A stretch of DNA of 64,000 bases from Termitomyces sp. T153 (GCA_018296165.2 JACKQL020000099.1:62001-126000); one strand, 5' to 3'; positions 10,685-22,123 are shown, counted from the stretch's first letter. Notes: generated by a model from the sequence alone, not told the origin. A program made the numbers and translations.

Positions 10685-12719
10685 GACTCCATAGTTTTGC
10701 TAGGTGTCCATCATCTCAATCTTCACATTGAGGCACAGAAAATGGGCAGACAAGCTGGAGGCCATCATGTACTGTCAGGGCCTTCAACACACCCAAGCAG
10801 GGCCATGCTGTTGGACCTTTGGAGGTGTCAGAGAGCTTGGCAGGGGCTCTGGAATTAGTGTTTGTATGTCTGGAAAGGGGCTTTGAGGTTTTTTGTCTCA
10901 GAATGAAGGGCATCAGAAAAGGCAGTTTCATTTTCTATTGACAGACAAGAGAACCTGTTAGCACCTAGCAATGGAGGCTTACACTCCATCCGTTGCTCAG
11001 CTAAAAATCCTCCTCCTGCTCCAGAGGTGAAGTGCATACACTGGCTTCCTCTGGAGTCAACTCCAGCATGGGCTTGTCCAGTGACAGAGCTCCAGCAGCA
11101 TCTTTTGTGGCCAAGAGCTGCAGGAGAAGCTCCTCCTGCTCCACTGTGGAATAGTAGTGTACCTCCAGGCCCAGGGGATAGTGTTGTGCAAAGTGCCTGG
11201 GCTTCTTGCATCTCTAGCACAACAGTGGGGCAGCATAGAGTTATCGGGCTGCATCCACATCCATGAGGATCCCTGGTGGTAGGAGATGCACTGTGGGGGC
11301 GGCTAGAGTAAGGGTTGGCTGGCACTGGGTGAGTAGGCATGGGGTGGCAGAGGTTGCTGACTGCAGCAGGGCGCAGTATACAATGGGGGTGATGGAGCTT
11401 CCTCCATATCTCCATGAGTTGCTATTGGTTCTGGGCCACCTTGTACTATGATGCAATCTTTTCATCATTGGGGCAACCCTCCACTAGGTTGTCAATGCAT
11501 TCCACCAAGGTGGGGTGCAAGCCATTCTGGAAGGTGAGGCATAGTTGGAGGCCATTGGAGTAGGCAGCCTATTCAACCAGGGCTCAGAACAAGTCAATAT
11601 ACTCATCTAACATATGCTTTCCTTGTCCGTACTGCTTTCTGTCATGCAGCATCAGTGCTGCCATCTTGGCAGGGTCTAACAGGAAAAACTCCATGTGAAA
11701 GTCCTTTTCAAAGGCAGCTCAGTCTAGGAAGCTCTCCACACCTCCAGGATAGCAGAAAACTCACAGCACATAGGTGGAGGCATGTCCAGTCTTCATGTAT
11801 GACAGCACCTAGGCTATCTTCAATGTGTCAGAGTCAAAAGCATCCCTGCTGAGGTGGATGTAGGTGAGGCAGAACTGTAGAAATTGCTCCCTGCCAGATC
11901 AGGTGCCATTGTATATGTCTGGCAGTGCCAGATGAGGGATCTGTGGCTGTAGGCTCACCAGAGCCACTAGAGTAGGTGCTGTGGCAGGCAGAGCTGGTTC
12001 CACCACCATAGGAGGGGCAGAGTTAGAGCTTAGGCATTCTAGCAGCACCTGGAGGGATTGGGAGATAAGATCTGTTGTCTGATGGAGGGTAGAGAGTTAG
12101 GTTGTATAGTGGGTAAGAGATGATTGCGTTAATTGCACCTGGGTCTCTAGGTGGAGCAGGTGAGTCCAGGCTTTGTCCTGTGGGGCTGGGGCCTCTGAGG
12201 GTGTGTCTGGGTTGGCAAGCTGAGACATAGAACTCTGTGGTGCTTAATCCTGGCAGAGAAGTGATGGATAGCAGCTCAGAGGTTCTTTGTGGCTATGAGG
12301 GGCTTCCAGGCCAGTTTTAGGAGACTTGTTCTGTTGTAAGGGCAACCTCCAGAGCAGCAGATCAGAGTCATGCAGCTAGCAGAGGGAAATCCAAAGTATA
12401 TTAGTGGAGTAGATGATGATACAAATCAGTAACTAATCACCTAGCAGAGGGGAATCTGAAGAAAACAAGTCTAAGGATTCCCACTGCTCAGCACAGTGCA
12501 TCAGTGGGCAGTGGAGGCATGGGAACTACTGTACAGGTGACTAGAGTTACTCCTAACCCTGGAGCAATGGTTGCTGAGGTAATACAGAGAACTCTAGAGT
12601 TCTCTGGAGATCTCTGGGGTTCTGAAAAGAGCTCTGGAGATGTCAAACAAGCTGTGGAGGTGCTGGAACCAGTCACAGAGGTTGGAAATGGAAGTCCTGG
12701 AAATGGAAGTCCCCTGACA
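10293..12719 (-). repeat. Right arm of 2.43-kb inverted repeat
   Basis: This is the reverse complement of 2517-4943. The inner end is sharp: after GCATGTTG, copy B has CATGGGCCC while this arm continues TGCTGGCCC. The outer end coincides with the LTR terminus. Such arms can pair in single strands or recombine to flip the DNA between them. Confidence 0.9.
12335..12719 (-). repeat. 5' LTR of copy E
   Basis: On the minus strand it begins TGTCAGGGGACTTCC at 12719 and ends TTGCCCTTACA at 12335. It is base-for-base collinear with copy B's 5' LTR (positions sum to 15236), including the short internal duplications. To its right at 12720 the plus-strand Gag of copy D begins with GTAGC, which may be the partner of ATGGC beside 5930. 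Confidence 0.85.
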
Positions 12720-13339
12720 GTAGCCTCCAGTTATGCCTCACATTTCAGGACAGCCTGCACTCTGTGCTAATTGAAGGCATCAACAATCTTGTGGAGGGCT
12801 GCCCAGATGACAAAAGGATTGCTTTGTAGTATGAGGTAGCCAGGGATCAGTGGCAACTCATGGAGATTTGATGGGAGCTCTGCCACATGCACTCCACACT
12901 ATGCCCTGCACTGGTCACCAGCCTCTGAGACTCCACACCTGCTCACCCAGCACTTGCCCCCACTTCAACCATCCCTGTGCCATGCCCCTTGCTGCCAGGC
13001 ATCCCCATAGATGTGGATGTAGCCTGACAGCTCCACACCACACTGTTACTGTGTTGCAGATGCAAGAAGCCCAGGCATTTTGCACAACACTGCCCTTTGG
13101 GTCTGGAAATGTGTTACCTCTCCATGGCAGAGCAGGAGAAGCTCCTCCTGCAATTGCTAGTCACAAAGGATGCTGCCAGAGCTCTGTTGCTAGATGAGCC
13201 AATGCCAGAGTTGACCCTAAAGGAGATCAGCACTTGCATGTCACTCCTGGAAATGGAGGAGTATTTTTAGTTGAGCAATGGATGAGGTGTACACCTCTAC
13301 CACTGGGTACTAACAGGTTCTTATGTCTGTTGTTAGAAA

Positions 13340-14122
13340 ATGAAATTGCTTTTTCCAATGCCCCTCTTTCTAAGACAAAAGAACCTCAATGTGCTAAATG
13401 CCCCAGCAGTATGTAATGGCTTCAAGCCCATCACCCTGCACCTTGATGTGGAGATAGAGACCACAGACACCCAGCAAATCTGCAGAGTCACTGCTCTCCT
13501 AGATAGTGGAGTGATAGGACTGTTCTTGAACTAGGAGTTTGTCAAGTGCCACAGCCTGACCATGAAGCCACTCTCCAAGCCCATTCCAGTCTTCAACATT
13601 GACAGAACACCTAACAAAGCAGGCACTATCAGCTCCATGGTTGACCTCATCCTCTGTTATTAAGACTATGTAGAGCATGCAGTCTTTGCCATCACTAGCT
13701 TGGGCAGACAGGACATGATCCTCAGCTTCACATGGCTCTGCAAGCATAACCCTGAAGTAGACTGGACCAAGGACAAGGTAACAATGAGCAGGTGCCCTTG
13801 GAAGTGCTCCACCTGTGCCACCGAGGCCATGGAAGAACATCAAGCTCAAGTTCAAGAGCATGCAGCCATCCACACATGTTACACTAGGCCTCTCCCCTTT
13901 GCCAATCTAAATCTCTTGGATCCCCCACCCTTGGCATTCCCCCATAGAGAGGCCCTCTACAAGGATGACCAGAGTAGTGGTGAAACCCCAGAGGAGCAAG
14001 GCAGAGAGGAGTTTTGGCAGTATACACAAACCAGAGCTCCTGGAGGAAGCAATGGAGCTGGGAGACTGGATCTACGCCACCATCTTATGTCTGCTACCCT
14101 CCATTGTGGAGATTCATACTAG
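13340..14122 (+). pseudogene. Protease region of copy D
   Basis: The segment from 13340 carries LLDSGVIGLF, which keeps the catalytic D-S-G of retroviral-type aspartic proteases, followed by a TAG after FLN at 13534. A second frame (13700-14122) resumes with GRQDMILSFTWLCKHNPEVDWTKDKV. The catalytic triad is intact where copies B and E have NSR, so D preserves the ancestral state. It is nevertheless split by a stop. Confidence 0.75.
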
Positions 14123-14149
14123 CCAGACCACATCTCAGCAGCTGGCCCA

Positions 14150-15100
14150 GGCATTTGCTGCTAACTCTATGCACTGGGAGTCTTGGAACATTGTACCCCC
14201 CTACCTCCATGCATTTGAGGATGTGTTCTCAAGGCCTCATTCAACTCACTTCCAGAGTGCAAGCAGTGAGACCATGCCATCAAACTACTGCCTGACTCCA
14301 CACCCACCAGCTGTAAGGTCTACCTGCTAGCACCCAGAGAGCAGAACAAACTTTACACCTTCCTGCAAGAGAACCTGAACTCTGATTGCATATGCCCTTC
14401 CAAATCTCTGATGGCTTCTCCAGTCTTCTTCATCAAGAAGAAAGATGGCTTGCTACAACTGGTTCAGGACTACCAAGTTCTCAATAACATAACTGTGAAG
14501 AACCACTGCTCCTCCCCCTCATCTCCAAGCTCATCAACAACCTCCAGGGCACATGATACTTCACTAAACTGGATGTCCAGTGGGGCTACAACAATGTGCA
14601 TATCCAGGAGGGAGACAAATGGAAGGCCACCTTCTGGATCAACCAGGGACTATTCAAACCTCTTATTATGTTCTTTGGACTCACCAACAGCCCAGCCACT
14701 TTCCAGACAATGATGAACAACATCTTCTGAGACCTCATTGCAGAAGGTGTAGTGTGTGTATACCTTGACAACATTCTCATCTACACCAAAACACTGGAGA
14801 AACACTGCCACATCACCCACCTCATTTTGGCACATCTCTGCCAGCACTAGCTCAAACTGGAGAAGTGCAAGTTTGGGCAGACCTGGATTAAGTATCTTGG
14901 CCTGATCATTTTGCACAGAGCTGCAGAGATGGACCTAGTGAAGGTAGCAGGCATAGCAGAGTGGCTGGAGCCCAAGAACAAGAAGAAAGTGCAGGCATTC
15001 CTAGGCTTTGTAAACTTCTACCAGAGCTTCATCCAGGACTTCTCACATCATGCCCACCTACTATTTGACCTCACCAGGAAGGGCATTGTATGGAGTTGAG
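14150..15100 (+). pseudogene. Reverse transcriptase remnant of copy D
   Basis: Frames 14411-14713 and 14911-15099, with intervening shifted stretches, cover RT from PPYLHAFEDVFS to AFLGFVNFYQSFIQDFSHHAHLLFDLTRK. The last part shows the sequence expected downstream of copy A's breakpoint (after HHAHL), which is how the breakpoint of A was placed. The YLDN box replaces YLDD. Confidence 0.8.
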
Positions 15101-15547
15101 GGCCTCCAGAGCATACAGCCTTCAATGCCTTCAAGTGTGCCCATGATCTTGGGACCCATCCTCCTTTTTTCAGACAATAACTCCCCTTTTTGGATAGAAG
15201 CTGACAGCTATGACTTTGCCACTGAAGCTGTTCTTTCACAGCAGTCCCCAGAGGATGGGAAGTGGCTACTAGTGGCCTTCTACTCCAAGAGCCTAAATGC
15301 AGTAGAGCAGAACTACAAGATCCACAACAAGGAGATGCTGGCCATCATACTGTCATTCAAGAAGTGGCAGCACTTCCTGGAAGGCATGCAGCATAAGTTC
15401 AAGGTCTGGATGAATCACAAGAACCTTGAATACTTCTGGACAGCCAAGAAGCTCAACTGCCGACAGGCCCAATGGTCCCTCTACCTAGCCAATTATGACT
15501 TCTCACTGCACCACAAGCCCAGCCAGAATATGGGAACCTTGTCTTAG
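15050..15547 (+). pseudogene. RNase H region of copy D
   Basis: A 165-codon frame carries ILLFSDNNSPFWIEADSYDF, AFYSKSLNAVEQNYKIHNKE and MLAIILSFKKWQHFLEG, the usual order of gypsy RNase H (catalytic D region, SK-L-x-x-x-E-x-N-Y, D/N-K-E-x-L-A-I). It continues into the segment EYFWTAKKLNCRQAQWSLYLANYDF typical of the RNase H to integrase linker. It is the longest open piece of Pol in the window. Confidence 0.8.
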
Positions 15548-15675
15548 AGAGCAGACCATGGCACTGGGGGAGAGGACAATGCTAATATCATGCTCTTCCA
15601 GCCTGAACCATTTGCAATCCAAGCCATGGAGAGTCTAGCTGTTGAGGGAGCAGAGGTAGACATCTTCCAGGACAT

Positions 15676-16600
15676 ATGGCAGGGCAACTGGGATGGTCAG
15701 CAGGAAGAACTTGTTGCTCAGGCATCTTAGGCACTAAAGTTGGGACATACTACAGGCACCAAATCAGTTTGCACAGACAAATGGGCCCTTTGAAATGGGA
15801 TCCTAACCTTCCAGAATTGTATCTATGTGCCCAACATTTCAGAGCTACATTGGAGGATTGTGGAGCAACACCACAACTCCTGCATTGCAGGGCACTCTGG
15901 ATAGTGGAAGACACTGGAGCTTGTATTGCAGAACTACTGGTGGCCCCAGATGTCCTGATATATTGGATCCTACACTAGTACATGCAATCTCTGCCTCTGG
16001 ACCAAGCCCCAGTGCTGCCTCCCTTCTGGACAGCTACACCCATTACTCATGCCCACAAAGTGATAGAGTGTTGCCTTGGTGGACTTCATCATAGAGCTCC
16101 CCTACACTCACAGTTATGATGTGATCATGGTGGTGGTGGACCTGTACAGCAAGCAAGCACACTTCATTCTGACTCACACCACTTGCTCCACCATAGGTGC
16201 CACAAACCTGTACTGGAGGAATATCTGGAAGCTCCACAGCCTCCCCAATGCCTATGTCTCTGACCAAGGGCCACAATTTGTAGTGGACTCCACCAGGGAA
16301 CTCCACTGACTACTTGGTGTGAAGCTTCACACCTCCATTGGCTACCACCTGCAGTCCAATGGCCAGACCAAACACCTAAACCAAGAGTTGGAACAGTACC
16401 TCTGCCTCTTCTGCAGCAAGAACTCAGATGACTGGATCAAATTCCTCCCCAACATTGGGTTCCAATACAACAACCATGTTCATGCTTCCAGCTAATTCTC
16501 CCCATTCTTCCTCAACACTGTATAACACCCATGCATGGGCTTCAAACCCTGGGCCTGGCCATTGGAGAATAAAGCAGTAAACAAGTTTGTGGACTGGATG
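15676..16600 (+). pseudogene. Integrase remnant of copy D
   Basis: The zinc-finger part is blurred in 15840-16000 (WIVEDTGACIAELLVAPDVL in one frame). The catalytic core is clear at 16076-16309: VDFIIELPYTHSYDVIMVVVDLYSKQAHFI, then AYVSDQGPQFV, giving two acidic residues of the DD-E triad. A TGA follows at about 16307. Later sequence around 16570-16750 matches the QPGDQVYLDASDI region before the chromodomain. It is inactive because of stops. Confidence 0.8.
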
Positions 16601-16766
16601 AAGAAGTTACAGGAGAAGGCCTGAGCAGCTCTGGCAAAGGCAAAGGACAACATGGCACATTACTACAACCATAGAAGGACCCAAGAGCACACATACCAGC
16701 CTGGGGATCAAGTCTACCTGGATGCCTCTGACATTACAACTACCCAACCTTTGAAAAAGCTGTTGA

Positions 16767-17052
16767 AGATACAAGCAGTAACTAATCACCTAGCAGAGGG
16801 GAATCTAAAGAGAACAAGTCTAAGGATCCACCTGCTTGGTGTGGTGCATCAGCAGGTAGTGGAGGCATAGGAACAACTGTACAGAAGGTTGGAGCTAGCC
16901 CTAACCCTAGGAAGATGATCAGTGAGGTAATACAGAAAGTTCTGCAGGTCTCTGGAGATCTCTGGGGTTCTGGAACAAGCCGCAAATATGTCAAACAAGC
17001 TGCAGAGACACTGGCACAAGTTGTGGAGGTTGGAAATGGAAGTCCCCTGACA
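16767..17052 (-). repeat. Chromovirus LTR fragment, minus orientation
   Basis: On the minus strand it starts TGTCAGGGGACTTCCATTTC at 17052 and is lost at about 16766, before the expected LTR 3' end. The sequence GATACAAGCAGTAACTAATC here matches 6791-6810. It abuts copy D on the left and a different retroelement on the right. Confidence 0.75.
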
Positions 17053-19874
17053 AGAACCAGGGCAGGGTTGTGATTTCAGTTGTCAAGGCTTCTTGATTCA
17101 AGGTGATTGGGTGTTGAGGTTGTGACAATGGGTTTGCTTCCTTCAGAGAACACATCAGCAAATTCATGATACTCTGGGGAAACTACTTCATATAGAATTT
17201 CTTTCTCCTGTCTTTGGCTCTGACAAGGTAGTTCCTGTGCTTGGGTGTTCTTCTGATAAGGACAATGTGACTGGCAGCTGAAAGGCAGGAGTCCCATCTT
17301 GTCAATTGCATGCAGAGTGGGCAGCACCAAATATTTGGATGCCAGGGGTTCTGGATTGATGGGGGAGCATGTTGAAGTTGTGGTGGCAGGGTCCAGAGTC
17401 AGCTCGTGTCACTGGTCAGGGTACTGCAGTCCTCATATTGATTTGTGGGGGTGGTTGGAGAGAATCCTTGGAGTGTGTTCAAGGAAGGCTGGAGCAGAGG
17501 TGTGTTTCCCTTCTTTCCTTGGCCATCTTGAGGGTTGGGAGTTTTTTGGTTGCTCTGGAGCTGCTGGAAGTGGGTTAGAGACATTGAAGTCCTAGGGGAC
17601 TGGAGGGAGAGGGGAAGGGGGTTTTCTGGGGCTGTATCCATGCTTGGGAATTTTGTTGCAGGGCCTTTCCAGTCAAATGTTGGGTGGAGTCAACATCCTG
17701 GTAACCAGAGTAGTCCTAGGTGATTCTGGAGGTTGGATTTGTGGTTGGTGATGGGGCACCATCTTGGAATCTTGGTTCATTGTTGAAGAGGTGGAGGTTG
17801 TTGGGGTAGGTGTCAGGTTCCACTGACCACAGGGCTCAGCTACACTGGGTGAGTCCTTACTAGGTGGATGCAACATCCTGCACTGATAATCTGGTATTTG
17901 GGGACAGTTTGGACTTCAGATACTTGTGGGGATAAGTGAGGAGCAGTCCAAACAAGTCTGGGGTGGTCCAGGGAAGTCTAAGACAAGGTATGTGGAAGGT
18001 TTGGACTTGAAGGGGTGTCAGGCACAACTCCAGATGCAAGTATTGGAAGTGTGGAGCAAATGGAGGCTATGCAAGTGATGGGAGCAAGGCTGGAGTTTGA
18101 TGGGGGACTAATTGATGTTTATGAGTCTTGGGGCCAAGCAAATAATGAGGTCTGGAGTTGGTTTATGAATGTTCAAGGTTTGCAATTGGTAAGTGTGGGG
18201 TTTGTAATGGCATTAATGTTTAAAGGACTTGGACATGATAAAGGAAATGGAGTCAAATGAGACAAGACAGAGTAGAGGCAAGGTTGAGACAAGAACAAAA
18301 ATAGATCTAAGCAGAAATAGAAAATGATAATGAGACAATAATGGAAATATAGACAAGACAAGACTGGGAGACTGAGATAAGACCAGGAGACTGAGAGAGG
18401 GGAAATGTAACATGGAACACAAACCACAAGAGACAGACAATCAGAAACACATCAGGTAAGGCAATATCAAGACTAGAGTACAGGATGTTACTCTACAACT
18501 TATATACTAACTACTGGGACAGCTCTGGGGATAGCAGGTCTGGCAGTGGGGCTTGTTGGGGTCAGGCAGAGCTGATGGGCATCAGTTGTGATTAGGGGGC
18601 AGGCTGCAGTGATATACTGATGGGATCATGATGGGATCAGCTGGGGACATGGGCCATCCTGGAGTTGTTATGATGCTCTGGAGCTGGTCAGATCAGCCAG
18701 GGTGACAAACTAGTGATGTACACCAGCATTAGAAACAGTGGGTGAGAATCCCAGGGGCTCAGAAGAGGCAGGGGAAGCATCAAAGGCTGTGGGAAAGGTG
18801 TTGGAGTTAGCCAGTGGGCCATTGGGGTTTGCTGGAGAAGTGTCAGAGTTACCTGGAGTGGGTGCTGTGGGTGAACAAAGGTTGAGGGAGTCAAAGGGGG
18901 AGTTGGGGGGGAACTCTGGGGGAGCAAGGTGGCTGGGAACAAGGTCCAGGGTTCTGGGAGTGGGTCATGACAGTAGGGGGTGATTCCAATGAAGGCAGGG
19001 CTTGTGTTGGAGAGTTAAAGTTCTGGGGAGTTGGTCAAGGATGTTGCATAGAGGTCCAATTGTTTACTGGCAAAGTGTTGGAGGCTTTTGCTATTGATGC
19101 AGGCAAAGGGGGAATTGTTGGAGAGTTGTTGAGTTGGATATTGGTGATGCATGAGCTTTGAATGGAGCTGTGAGAGGTCCAGGGGATGTTAGTGTTGTCC
19201 TTTGGGCCCTTGGAGGGAGGTGAGGCATTGAGGGGGGCTGGTCCAGAGTTGGATGGTTATTTCAGTTGGGGTGGAGGGTGAGGTTGTGCCAGTGGGTTGA
19301 GGGGTTGGTTGGCAGAGCCAGGAGAAGCCAGGAGTGAGGGGGTGGAGGTGCATGGCTAGGCAGCTTGTAGTTGGAGGTCTTGTTGTTGTCTGTTGGCAAG
19401 GGGGATAGTTCATTCTCATGCAGTGGGTGATTGTCTCTAGTGGGGGTTGTATTGCTGTTAGCAGACTTGGGGAGGGTGATGATGGTGAGGCACTGGAGGA
19501 GTTGTCAAAGATTTTGATTGATCATTGCTGGGTTAGTTGATGAAGTTATTGGTGGTATCATGGTTGACCTTAGTAGGGGCAGAGCTGGCAGAGGAGGAGA
19601 GAGGGGTGCAGAGGGAGATGGTGTGATGGTATTGTAATGAGCTGGGAGGGTGTCCATAAAGAGAGCCATTGAAGGGGGGTGTGACCAGGGCAAAGGAGAT
19701 GTTGATGCTTGATTTGTGACTTAAAGTGCCTCTGCAATCATGGCACTGCACTGCAGAATGAATCATGGGGGGTCTCAGGTATGGGCCAACCATAGACATT
19801 GAGAGTTCTGGTGGGAGGATATGTGGGGTTAATTGCAAACATCATGAACAGGGTAAGGGGGAGTCTTAATATTA
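17053..19874 (-). mobile_element. Second gypsy-like element (element F), internal region
   Basis: Minus-strand internal sequence of a different retroelement. Near its left end (17076-17330) a frame contains SPEYHEFADVFSEGSK, the protease-to-RT linker of gypsy Pol, so RT would have followed but is cut off at 17052. To the right are long proline-, serine- and threonine-rich frames without recognised domains (17399-17641, 19189-19419, 19505-19838), plausible Gag remnants. A solo LTR of the same family is inserted within it at 17811-18972. An LTR abuts it at 19875. Confidence 0.6.
17811..18972 (-). repeat. Solo LTR of element F family with perfect 5-bp duplication
   Basis: The plus strand reads TGTCAGGTTC at the left end and GGGTCATGACA at the right end, a TG...CA pair 1162 bp apart. 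The five bases outside the left end (17806-17810) and outside the right end (18973-18977) are both GTAGG, a perfect target-site duplication. A TATA-like box, read on the minus strand, lies near 18498-18512, which suggests minus orientation. No internal sequence is attached, so this is a solo LTR. Confidence 0.8.
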
Positions 19875-20979
19875 TGTCAGGTTCTGCTGACCATGGGGGC
19901 TCAGCTTAATTGGGCAAGTCCTTACTAGGCAGATGCAACATCCTGCACTGATAATCTAGTCTTCTGGAGAGGTTTGGACTTCAGATACTTGTGAGTACAA
20001 GAGAGGGGAAGCAGTCCAAACAAGTCTGGGGTGGTTGTCCAAGCAAGTCTAAGACCAGGTACAAGGAAGGGTCAGGCTTGGAGAGGACTCAGGTACAAGT
20101 CCAGAGGTGAGTGTTGGAGGTGCAGGAAAATGGAGGCTATGTGAGTGATGGGAGCAGGGCCAGAGTTTGATGGGGAATCAATTGATGTTGATGGGTTCTG
20201 GGACTGAGCATGGAGTGAGATCCAAAGTTGGTTATGAATGTTGGGGAATTATAATTGCATGCACAGAGTTTGTAATGGCATTAGAGTTGAAAGGGGACTT
20301 GGGCACAATAAAGGAAATAGAGTTAGACAAGACAAGACAGAGTCAAAGTGAGACTGAGCCAAGACAAAAATAGATTGAAGCAGAGATACAAAATGATAAC
20401 AAGACAATAATGAGAAATAGAGATGAGGCAAGACCAGGAGACTGAGATAAGAGAAAATATAACAAGAGACACAAAACACAAGAGACAATCAATCAGCACA
20501 TGATAAGGTAGGTAATATCAAGACTAGAGTAAAGGATACTACTCTATGACTTATATATGGACTACTGGAGCTCCTTTGTGGATAGTGGTTCTGGTGGTGG
20601 TGCTTGTCAGGGCTGTGTAGAGTTGATGGGTGTCAGTTATGATCAGTGGGCAGGCTGTGCTGATATACTGATGGGATCAGATGGGAACACAGGCCATGGG
20701 TAAGCCATGGTGACAAATCAGTGATATATGCCAGCATCAGGAACAGTGTGGGAGGGTTCCAGGGGCTCAGGAGGGGAAGGGGAAGTGTTGAGGCCTGTGG
20801 GGAATGTGTTGGAGTTTGCCAGGGGGCTGTTAGGGCTTGCTGGAGAAGTGTTGAAGTTAGCCAGCATGGGTGCCATGGGTGGACAAAGGTTGGGGTGGGT
20901 TGAGGGAGTGTTGGTGGGTACTACAGGGAGGCATAGGGCTGCAAAGGAGAGGTCCAGGGTCTGGGAACAGGTCATGACA
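19875..20979 (-). repeat. LTR of element F family
   Basis: The copy starts TGTCAGGTTCTGCTGACC at 19875 and ends GGTCATGACA at 20979, about 1105 bp. It is homologous throughout to 17811-18972. In minus orientation it would be the 5' LTR of element F, whose internal region lies immediately to the left. The flanks (TATTA and GACTT) do not match, as expected if the element's other end is lost. Confidence 0.75.
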
Positions 20980-21078
20980 GACTTCCCTGGAATGCAGGTT
21001 GTAAATGCAGGACATTGTGTCTGCCCTGTAAGGATTTGCCAAGTTGAGCTGAGCCCCAATGGTCAGCAGAACCTGACA
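20980..21078 (-). repeat. Inverted 99-bp fragment of the element F LTR
   Basis: The reverse complement begins TGTCAGGTTCTGCTGACCAT at 21078 and follows the first ~85 bases of the LTR at 19875 before diverging. It sits directly against the right end of that LTR in opposite orientation, so the LTR is flanked by an inverted copy of its own terminus. Confidence 0.65.
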
Positions 21079-22123
21079 CTGTGTGTCATGGTACACACAT
21101 GACTCCACACCTTACATAGTAGTCACACCTCATAGATCTCTGATAAATTGGCTGTCAAGTGCTCTAGGTAGTGGTTGGAAGGCATATACAAGCAATCACA
21201 AAGGAGGATAGATTAAATTCAACAAAAATGTGTGATGTAATGTAGATCTAAGGACAAGTAGTGCTGCAGGTGTAGTGTGAGACAACTTGTAACAAAAGAG
21301 GAAAGGGGGCTTACCTGCAGGCAGAGTGTGATACAACAAGGGTGTCTCCACATTGCCCAAATATATTGGGTGTTGAGAACAATAAAGGGTAGTAAGACAA
21401 TGAGTGGCCAGGGCAAATGCATGACAAGTGTGAAAGGGGCCATAGTGGTCTAATCATCAACCACATTAATCCTGGGCAACCCCTCACACCTACTTGCCTG
21501 ATCCACCTGATTCGGAACTCACGGATATCCAGGTGTGTAGACACTGTACTTACTTATTAATATAATTCATTCTGAACTTATGGATACTGATCTCCCTGTT
21601 ACCGAGCTACAGTGCTCATTACTTCCAGTCACTCGCTCTTCTGATCTCAGTCTAGCTACCCTGCTCATTACTTCTTGTTACTTGCTGTTCCGATCTCGGT
21701 CTGTCCCACCTGTGTAGAACTTGCTGTCACACATATTGGTAAAGCAATTTGAACTGTTTGAACAGAGAGCTGCGGACGATTCAGGAAACATCACAAACTT
21801 ATGTTTTCCGCGATTTCAAGTCAAGAACTGGTGAGATTTTTGTTCCGTGCAGACTCTTCCATCCTCACGTTAAGATACATATATAATACTGTTTCTAAAC
21901 GTGCTTTCTATATATTATTTACACACATTCAACACCCTCAGCTTGTTTAAAAATTACACAATCAGTATAAACAGTGAGTCGTGACTAAACAATGTTGAGA
22001 TTTATCATAGGCAAACTTTGAAAGTACAAGACAGTAGTAGTAACTTGTCCTTCTCCGAATTAGACAACTTGACTATGATTGAAGGCTAAGTTCCGATGGC
22101 ATATTTTTACTATGGGAACAATT
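21079..22123. other. Transition zone without a gene
   Basis: No coding region is supported. CpG becomes more common from about 21500, marking the end of the repeat block. Two imperfect direct copies of a ~53-bp unit built on GCTCATTACTTC...GATCTC occur at about 21610-21650 and 21663-21703. Downstream sequence from 21900 is AT-rich and probably the 3' flank of the gene ending at 22124. Confidence 0.5.

Larger units (their letters stand above)
7178..12719 (-). mobile_element. Chromovirus copy E, the most complete copy
   Basis: Minus-strand element with a full 5' LTR (12335-12719), leader, Gag, CCHC region (about 11170-11230), protease (10202-10684), RT (about 9200-10006), RNase H (8560-9124), HHCC zinc finger (8185-8305), integrase (about 7900-8160), chromodomain (about 7440-7620) and a truncated 3' LTR (7178-7329). 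It is the only copy here that keeps YLDD in RT. Stop codons and frame changes in Gag, RT and integrase still break it. Its 5' 2.43 kb mirrors copy B with no length change. Confidence 0.85.
12720..16766 (+). mobile_element. Chromovirus copy D (Gag C-terminal half to integrase)
   Basis: Plus-strand element starting inside Gag at the point where copy C's Gag ends. It shows the CCHC knuckle CRCKKPGHFAQHC (about 13051-13090), a protease with the best-preserved active site in the window (TALLDSGVIGLFLN, 13487-13534), RT with SPVFFIKKKDGLLQLVQDYQ (about 14411) and YLDN (about 14761), RNase H (15160-15500), and integrase (about 15700-16600). It ends at about 16766 fused to a minus-strand LTR fragment, so its own 3' LTR is lost. 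Several frames and stops show decay. Confidence 0.85.

Noticed and set aside
17399..19838. Long proline- and serine-rich minus-strand frames as host genes
   Set aside because: They lie in a retroelement internal region and in its LTRs, which repeat elsewhere in the window, and are composition-driven by G-rich plus-strand DNA.
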